From an uncultured Oscillospiraceae bacterium (GTDB lineage: Bacteria; Bacillota; Clostridia; Oscillospirales; Ruminococcaceae), in assembly GCA_910578755.1 (NCBI GenBank), contig CAJTSZ010000037.1:1-18117 (forward strand): 18,117 nucleotides of DNA, read 5' to 3'. The position numbers and the translations under genes were made by a program. Positions within the stretch are counted from its first letter, which is position 1; every line of letters starts with the position of its first letter. This document shows positions 14,276 to 18,117 of the stretch, in pieces. The notes under the pieces were generated by a model. That model was not told where the DNA came from. It searched no databases and saw only the letters and a list, made by a program, of their open reading frames with translations.

Positions 14276-14349
14276 GGAATAAAATAGACCCATACCATTC
14301 CGAAAAGAATATAGCATACAATTTGGTTTTCTTCTTTTGGTGAATATGC

Positions 14350-14367
14350 TTATATTATTCCATATAA
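14350..14367 (+). promoter_or_regulatory. possible operator dyad before the ABC importer promoter
   Basis: TTATAT (14350-14355) and ATATAA (14362-14367) form perfect 6-bp arms around TATTCC, ending 11 nt before the -35 box. It is AT-rich and only loosely like Fur/PerR-family boxes, so it may be chance. Confidence 0.25.
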
Positions 14368-14378
14368 ATCTGTTTTAA

Positions 14379-14407
14379 TTGACAAGGGGAAAAGAAAAAG
14401 GTATTAT
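14379..14407 (+). promoter_or_regulatory. sigma-A type promoter of the ABC importer operon
   Basis: A perfect TTGACA (14379-14384), a 17-nt spacer and TATTAT (14402-14407) place the transcript start near 14414, giving a ~70-nt leader. Confidence 0.8.
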
Positions 14408-14414
14408 TGTTGCT

Positions 14415-14437
14415 GTAGTTGTCCAAACTACTTTTTT
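14415..14437 (+). promoter_or_regulatory. terminator-like hairpin at the start of the importer mRNA
   Basis: GTAGTT (14415-14420) pairs with AACTAC (14426-14431) around GTCCA and is followed by six T. It lies at the expected transcript start. It could attenuate readthrough, stabilise the 5' end, or be incidental; the stem is only 6 bp. Confidence 0.35.
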
Positions 14438-14483
14438 GTTATGCATCCAAACAATAAAAGATAAAGATAAGGAGACAGTAATA

Positions 14484-15488
14484 ATGAAAAAGAATACAAG
14501 AATATTCGCTTTAATGCTTTGCCTTTCTATTCTATCCGCTTGTGGCGGTGAAGCGCCTCCTCAGGACGCTGCCAACACTCCGCCAACGGAGGAAGTTGTA
14601 GAAGCCCCAACAGAAACAACCAAGGAAACAGCAGCCCTTTCCTTTACCGATGCTGCCGGCAATCAAATTACCCTGGAAGCAACGCCGGAAAAGGTAGTTT
14701 CCTGTATTGGTTCCTATGCGGAAATGTGGGAATTGGCAGGGGGAACCTTAGTAGGCGTTACAAATGACGCCGTTACCGAAAACCGCGTAAATAACGCAGA
14801 GGCTTTAGCCAATGTTGGGCTGAATTCCGAACCAAATACAGAGGAAATTTTGGCCCTTCAGCCGGATTTTGTAATTCTTTCCCCAAACCAAAAAGCGCAC
14901 CAGGAGGTTTCCCAGGTAGTGGCCCAAGCAGGAATTCCCTATGCCTTTTTTGATGTGGAAAACTTTGAGGATTACCTTGAGGTTATGAAAATTTTTACTG
15001 ATATTACCGGCAGGGAAGACCTATACCAGCAAAACACCTTGGCTATTAAGGACCAAATTGATGGCATCATTGCAAAATGCGCCCAAGCGGAAGAAAAACC
15101 AACTGTGTTGTTTATCCGGGCTTTTTCCACCGGCGCTAAAGCCAAAGGCGATGATAATATGACCGGCAAAATGCTGGCGGATCTGGGCGTGGATAATATT
15201 GCCGCCCGCCACGAAAGCTTGCTGGAAGAAGTTAGTATGGAAGCAATTATTGCTGAGGATCCGGATTATATTTTTGTTGTAACTATGGGTTCCAGTTCGG
15301 AAAAAGCCCTGGAAGGCCTGCGCAATACTATAGAGGCAAACCCTGCCTGGAACACCCTGAAAGCGGTGCAGGAGGACCATTACATTGTGTTGCCAAAGGA
15401 ACTTTTCCACTTTAAACCAAATGCCAAATGGGGAGAGGCTTATGAATACCTTGCGGAAATTCTGTACCCGGAACTTTTCACAAAATAA
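14484..15488 (+). CDS. ABC transporter substrate-binding lipoprotein (iron/siderophore/cobalamin type)
   Basis: This is the receptor of a metal-chelate importer, of the PF01497 (FepB/BtuF) fold. The ATG at 14484 has AAGGAGA eight nt upstream and gives 334 aa. Residues 1-20 are a lipoprotein signal with lipobox LSAC (C20), then a Pro/Glu/Thr-rich linker (to ~52). The binding domain begins with FTDAAGNQITLEATPEKVVS, followed by TEEILALQPDFVILSP, VVAQAGIPYAFFDVENFEDY and MLADLGVDNIA, and ends HFKPNAKWGEAYEYLAEILYP. The cargo cannot be read from the sequence: ferric siderophore, haem and cobalamin are all possible. No nearby biosynthesis gene or B12 riboswitch narrows it. The permease start lies inside its last 16 codons. 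Confidence 0.9.
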   Translation: MKKNTRIFALMLCLSILSACGGEAPPQDAANTPPTEEVVEAPTETTKETAALSFTDAAGNQITLEATPEKVVSCIGSYAEMWELAGGTLVGVTNDAVTENRVNNAEALANVGLNSEPNTEEILALQPDFVILSPNQKAHQEVSQVVAQAGIPYAFFDVENFEDYLEVMKIFTDITGREDLYQQNTLAIKDQIDGIIAKCAQAEEKPTVLFIRAFSTGAKAKGDDNMTGKMLADLGVDNIAARHESLLEEVSMEAIIAEDPDYIFVVTMGSSSEKALEGLRNTIEANPAWNTLKAVQEDHYIVLPKELFHFKPNAKWGEAYEYLAEILYPELFTK

Positions 15489-16470
15489 AATAGTTCTTTT
15501 TGCGGTATTGGCTGTAATGTTGGTGCTGGCGTGTGCCTTAAGCATTTGTTATGGTTCTGTGTCCTTCTCTTTTTCTGAAATTGGGGATGTGCTCTTCGGC
15601 CGCGATAAAACATCCTCTGTTTACAAAATTGTCACCTTTGTGCGGTTGCCCCGCACCTTTGCAGCAGTATTTGCCGGAGCAGCTTTAGCTGTTTCCGGCG
15701 TAATACTGCAAGTGGTACTTAACAACCCATTGGCTGGGCCAAGCACCATTGGCATCAATTCCGGTGCAGGCTTACTGGTTATGATGGTTACTACCCTGTT
15801 TCCGGCAATGGTACAATGGACACCCTTTGCTGCTTTTTTGGGGGCTCTTTTGGCTTCTTTGTTTATTTACGGCATTGCAGCCTGCACTGGCGCTTCCCGT
15901 GTCACAATTGTTCTTGCAGGAGTTGCTGTCAGCAGCTTTTTAAGCGCAGGTATAGATACTTTAGTAACCCTCTTCCCGGATGTTGCGGTAGGGGCCAATT
16001 CCTTTATGGTGGGCGGCTTTTCCAATGTAACAATGGATGGTGTCCGCCTTGCTTTACTGTGTATTGTTGCTGCCTTTGGCCTGGCTTTGCTGTTTGGCCA
16101 CGATATGAACGTCCTTTTGCTTGGGGACGAAACGGCTCGTTCCTTGGGTATGCGGGTTGGGGTATATCGTTTTGCGCTTATTGTTATTTCCTCTATTTTG
16201 GCGGGCAGCGCAGTAAGCTTTGCGGGGCTTTTGGGCTTTGTAGGGCTTATTATTCCCCACGGTGCACGGTTCTTGGTGGGGGAGGATAACCGTTGCCTTA
16301 TTCCAACCTCCGCCTTATGCGGGGGTATTTTCACTGTAAGCTGTGACCTGCTGGCCAGGGTTTTGTTTGCCCCCTATGAAATACCAGTGGGTATTATTAT
16401 GTCCTTTTTAGGTGGGCCCTATTTTATCTATCTTCTTTTGCAGCGAAAAAGGAGTAAGATTTATGATTAA
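15442..16470 (+). CDS. FecCD-family iron-chelate ABC transporter permease
   Basis: This 342-aa polytopic permease should form a homodimer in the membrane. ATG 15442 follows GGGGAGAGG at 15430-15438, so the gene overlaps the binding-protein gene by 47 nt in another frame. Family signatures are RLPRTFAAVFAGAALAVSG, LQVVLNNPLAGPSTIGINSG, TIVLAGVAVSSFLSA, GDETARSLGMRVGVYR and the coupling-helix region GLLGFVGLIIPHGARFLVG. The common form of the last motif is PHIAR; here it is PHGAR. The C-terminus is EIPVGIIMSFLGGPYFIYLL. The ATPase gene overlaps its end by 8 nt. This order (binding protein, permease, ATPase) is standard. Confidence 0.94.
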   Translation: MNTLRKFCTRNFSQNKIVLFAVLAVMLVLACALSICYGSVSFSFSEIGDVLFGRDKTSSVYKIVTFVRLPRTFAAVFAGAALAVSGVILQVVLNNPLAGPSTIGINSGAGLLVMMVTTLFPAMVQWTPFAAFLGALLASLFIYGIAACTGASRVTIVLAGVAVSSFLSAGIDTLVTLFPDVAVGANSFMVGGFSNVTMDGVRLALLCIVAAFGLALLFGHDMNVLLLGDETARSLGMRVGVYRFALIVISSILAGSAVSFAGLLGFVGLIIPHGARFLVGEDNRCLIPTSALCGGIFTVSCDLLARVLFAPYEIPVGIIMSFLGGPYFIYLLLQRKRSKIYD

Positions 16471-17239
16471 GTTAGAAAACATATGCAGCGGCTACGGCCA
16501 GGAAATAAAGGTGGAAAATGTTACGGTAAGCTTTCAAGCAAACCAAATTACCACTATTATTGGGCCAAACGGCTGTGGCAAAACCACTCTTTTAAAAACA
16601 GCCTGCCGTTTGCTGCGGCCTTTTTCAGGCACAGTAACCCTTGACGGCCAAAATTTTACAGATATTCCGCCAAAGGAATTTGCGCGGCAGGTTTCTGTTT
16701 TGCCCCAAGGCCGGAATGTGCCCAATATTACCATAGAAAACCTGGTTACCCATGGCCGTTTTCCTTACCTGGGTTTTGCCCGTAAAATAAAAAAGGAAGA
16801 TAAGGAAATTGTTTTAAATGCTTTGGAAATGGTTGGTATGGCAGACAAAAGGAATAACAATGTAATGGAGCTTTCCGGCGGGGAAAGGCAGAAGGTATAC
16901 ATTGCCATGTTAATTGCCCAAAATACCAAAATTTTATTTTTGGACGAGCCCACCACCTACCTGGATTTAAACCACCAGTTTGAAGTGCTGGAAATGATGA
17001 AGAAGCTGCGGGGCCAGGGGAAAACCATTATTATGGTGCTTCACGATATCGGCCAAGCCCTTACCTATTCCCAGCGGATTTGCCTGATGGATCACGGAAA
17101 AATTTTAATGGATGATGAAGCGAATAAGGTAGGGGAAAGCGGGCTCATTGACCAGGTATTCCAGGTGCATTCCCAAGTAATGGAGATAGCCGGCAAAAAG
17201 GTGTACTACTTTATGCCTTCTGCATCTATTAGTAAATAG
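16463..17239 (+). CDS. FecE/FepC-type ABC transporter ATP-binding protein
   Basis: This 258-aa cytoplasmic ATPase energises the importer. ATG 16463 has AAAGGAG about 8 nt upstream and overlaps the permease end by 8 nt. The nucleotide-binding motifs are complete: Walker A GPNGCGKTT (34-42), Q-loop LPQ (80-82), signature LSGGERQ (137-143), Walker B ILFLDEP (157-163), D-loop YLDL, and the switch His in VLHD (H194). Helical-domain features such as ENLVTHGRFPYLG are typical of iron-chelate importers. I see no convincing terminator after it; the 104-nt gap to trmB is A/C-rich and almost free of G between 17261 and 17313. Confidence 0.95.
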   Translation: MIKLENICSGYGQEIKVENVTVSFQANQITTIIGPNGCGKTTLLKTACRLLRPFSGTVTLDGQNFTDIPPKEFARQVSVLPQGRNVPNITIENLVTHGRFPYLGFARKIKKEDKEIVLNALEMVGMADKRNNNVMELSGGERQKVYIAMLIAQNTKILFLDEPTTYLDLNHQFEVLEMMKKLRGQGKTIIMVLHDIGQALTYSQRICLMDHGKILMDDEANKVGESGLIDQVFQVHSQVMEIAGKKVYYFMPSASISK

Positions 17240-17343
17240 TAAATATAGAAACAAATGGTACAAAAAACCTCGAAAAACCACACAAAACACACCCTTTTTC
17301 ACCAAAAAACAATAATGGCTGCTGTTTTTACCATTAGGACAAT

Positions 17344-18006
17344 ATGAGAATTCGGAGAAAACCATGGGCGCGGCCGGAGCTGGCGGCTTGCCCTTTTTGT
17401 ATTGATGCACCAATGGGGTGCAGAGGACGTTGGGCAGAACAATTCCCTAAAAGGCAGCCCCTGCATTTGGAACTGGGTTGCGGCAAGGGTATTTTTACTG
17501 CTTTAAAGGCCTACCAAAACCAGGATATCAATTTTTTAGCCATTGATATTAAAAGCGACATTTTAGGGGTAGCAAAGCGCAACATTGAAAGTGTATATCA
17601 TCAAACAGAAACACCAGTAGATAACCTGCGTATTTTTGCTTACAATATTGAGCAGATTTTAAATGTATTTGATGAACAGGACCAGGTGGAACGGATTTAT
17701 ATCAATTTTTGTAATCCATGGCCAAAGCCGAAGCAAAAGAAAAAAAGGCTGACCTATACCCGGCAGCTGGAACACTACAAGGTATTTCTAAAGGATAAGG
17801 GAGAAATTTGGTTTAAAACGGACGACGACGGTTTGTTTGAAGAATCCTTGGAATATTTTGCCGACCAGGGTTTTGCTATAAAATATCTTACCCGGGATTT
17901 GTACCAAAGCGGTTTTAACGAAAATGTGACCACGGAACATGAAAAAATGTTTACAGCCCAAGGGATACCCATTAAGTTTTTAATTGCGGTACATTGCAAA
18001 GGGTAG
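17344..18006 (+). CDS. trmB: tRNA (guanine(46)-N7)-methyltransferase
   Basis: TrmB uses S-adenosylmethionine to make m7G46 in the tRNA variable loop. The 220-aa product starts MRIRRKPWARPEL, the usual TrmB beginning, with AGGA a few nt before the ATG. The SAM site is LHLELGCGKGIF (40-51) and LAIDIK (65-70). The substrate/catalytic segment reads INFCNPWPKPKQKKKRLTY (120-138). The C-terminal signature is TTEHEKMFTAQGIPIKFL. In most TrmB proteins the segment is DPWPK; here Asp is Asn (N124). The rest of the fold looks complete. It appears to be a separate unit after the ABC importer, closed by the hairpin at 18030-18064. Confidence 0.94.
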   Translation: MRIRRKPWARPELAACPFCIDAPMGCRGRWAEQFPKRQPLHLELGCGKGIFTALKAYQNQDINFLAIDIKSDILGVAKRNIESVYHQTETPVDNLRIFAYNIEQILNVFDEQDQVERIYINFCNPWPKPKQKKKRLTYTRQLEHYKVFLKDKGEIWFKTDDDGLFEESLEYFADQGFAIKYLTRDLYQSGFNENVTTEHEKMFTAQGIPIKFLIAVHCKG

Positions 18007-18029
18007 TCCTGCCAATAGAATAAAACAAT

Positions 18030-18064
18030 ATAAGGCACAGGCGGTTTTACCGCCTGTGCCTTAT
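18030..18064 (+). terminator. strong hairpin terminator after trmB
   Basis: ATAAGGCACAGGCGG (18030-18044) pairs perfectly with CCGCCTGTGCCTTAT (18050-18064) around TTTTA. The trailing TTATTGTAT is only moderately T-rich. On the - strand the hairpin is followed by TATTGTTTTATTC, so it could work in both directions. Confidence 0.78.
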
Positions 18065-18075
18065 TGTATAAAGAA

Positions 18076-18098
18076 AACCACTCGCTAGGCGAGTGGTT
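18076..18098 (-). terminator. second hairpin, likely terminator for a - strand gene beyond the window
   Basis: AACCACTCGC (18076-18085) pairs perfectly with GCGAGTGGTT (18089-18098) around TAG. On the - strand the stem runs into TTTTCTTTA, a good T-tract; on the + strand no T-run follows. This suggests a convergent gene starting right of the window, whose coding end I cannot establish. Confidence 0.55.
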
Positions 18099-18117
18099 CA
18101 AAAGAAGGCTTCTGCCG

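Noticed and set aside
15867..16334. Long - strand frame of 155 codons inside the permease gene
   Set aside because: It is antisense to a clear FecCD permease with full family motifs; its Pro/Lys/Thr-rich translation is a shadow of the hydrophobic codons on the other strand.
18089..18117. 3' end of a - strand gene at the right edge
   Set aside because: Short stop-terminated readings exist (for example ending AEAFF before the hairpin) but fewer than ten codons are visible, which is too little to support a gene.

Overview
The window reads as one stretch of chromosome from an anaerobic, low-to-mid GC Bacillota of the class Clostridia (inference from gene content and order). The supporting signs are the nadD-yqeK / LytR-CpsA-Psr / rsfS / leuS block, the yqeG-aroQ-efp block, a CD1247-type zinc-ribbon protein, an rnf operon in the clostridial order C-D-G-E-A-B, strong AGGAGG-type Shine-Dalgarno sites and frequent TTG/GTG starts (LCP gene, leuS, rnfD, rnfC). 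All recognised genes lie on the + strand. I see no rRNA, tRNA, CRISPR array, insertion sequence or prophage gene.

Region by region. (1) 1-4788 is a housekeeping cluster. It holds the 3' end of a NadD-YqeK fusion, an LCP-family cell-wall ligase, the ribosome silencing factor RsfS and leucyl-tRNA synthetase. (2) 4811-5245 is an rpsU (S21) transcription unit that is too small to be obvious. It has a near-consensus promoter, a leader whose hairpin covers the Shine-Dalgarno, the 58-codon gene, an unexplained chain of hairpins and an intrinsic terminator. (3) 5284-7579 holds yqeG and aroQ (overlapping), then efp with a long leader that can fold in two ways, then a very acidic and cysteine-rich zinc-ribbon protein, then a terminator. 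(4) 7607-14275 is a self-contained redox-energy operon: apbE (flavin transferase), a Gx/Hpre_diP_synt_I membrane protein, rnfCDGEAB and a strong terminator. ApbE would attach FMN to RnfD and RnfG. The Rnf complex then couples ferredoxin:NAD+ electron transfer to an ion gradient. A Rex-like dyad sits just downstream of the likely -10 box, which would fit NADH/NAD+ control. (5) 14350-17239 is an iron/siderophore/cobalamin-type ABC importer (binding lipoprotein, FecCD permease, ATPase) with its own consensus promoter and overlapping genes. (6) 17344-18006 is trmB, followed by two strong hairpins that look like terminators for convergent transcription.

No clearly new multi-gene system is visible. 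The most interesting signals are RNA-level or domain-level: the hairpin chain after rpsU, Shine-Dalgarno-masking leaders on two translation-factor genes (rpsU and efp), the Rex-like site in front of apbE-rnf, altered flavinylation motifs in both RnfD and RnfG beside their own ApbE, a cysteine-rich tail on RnfE, and the Cys/Asp-rich zinc-ribbon protein.
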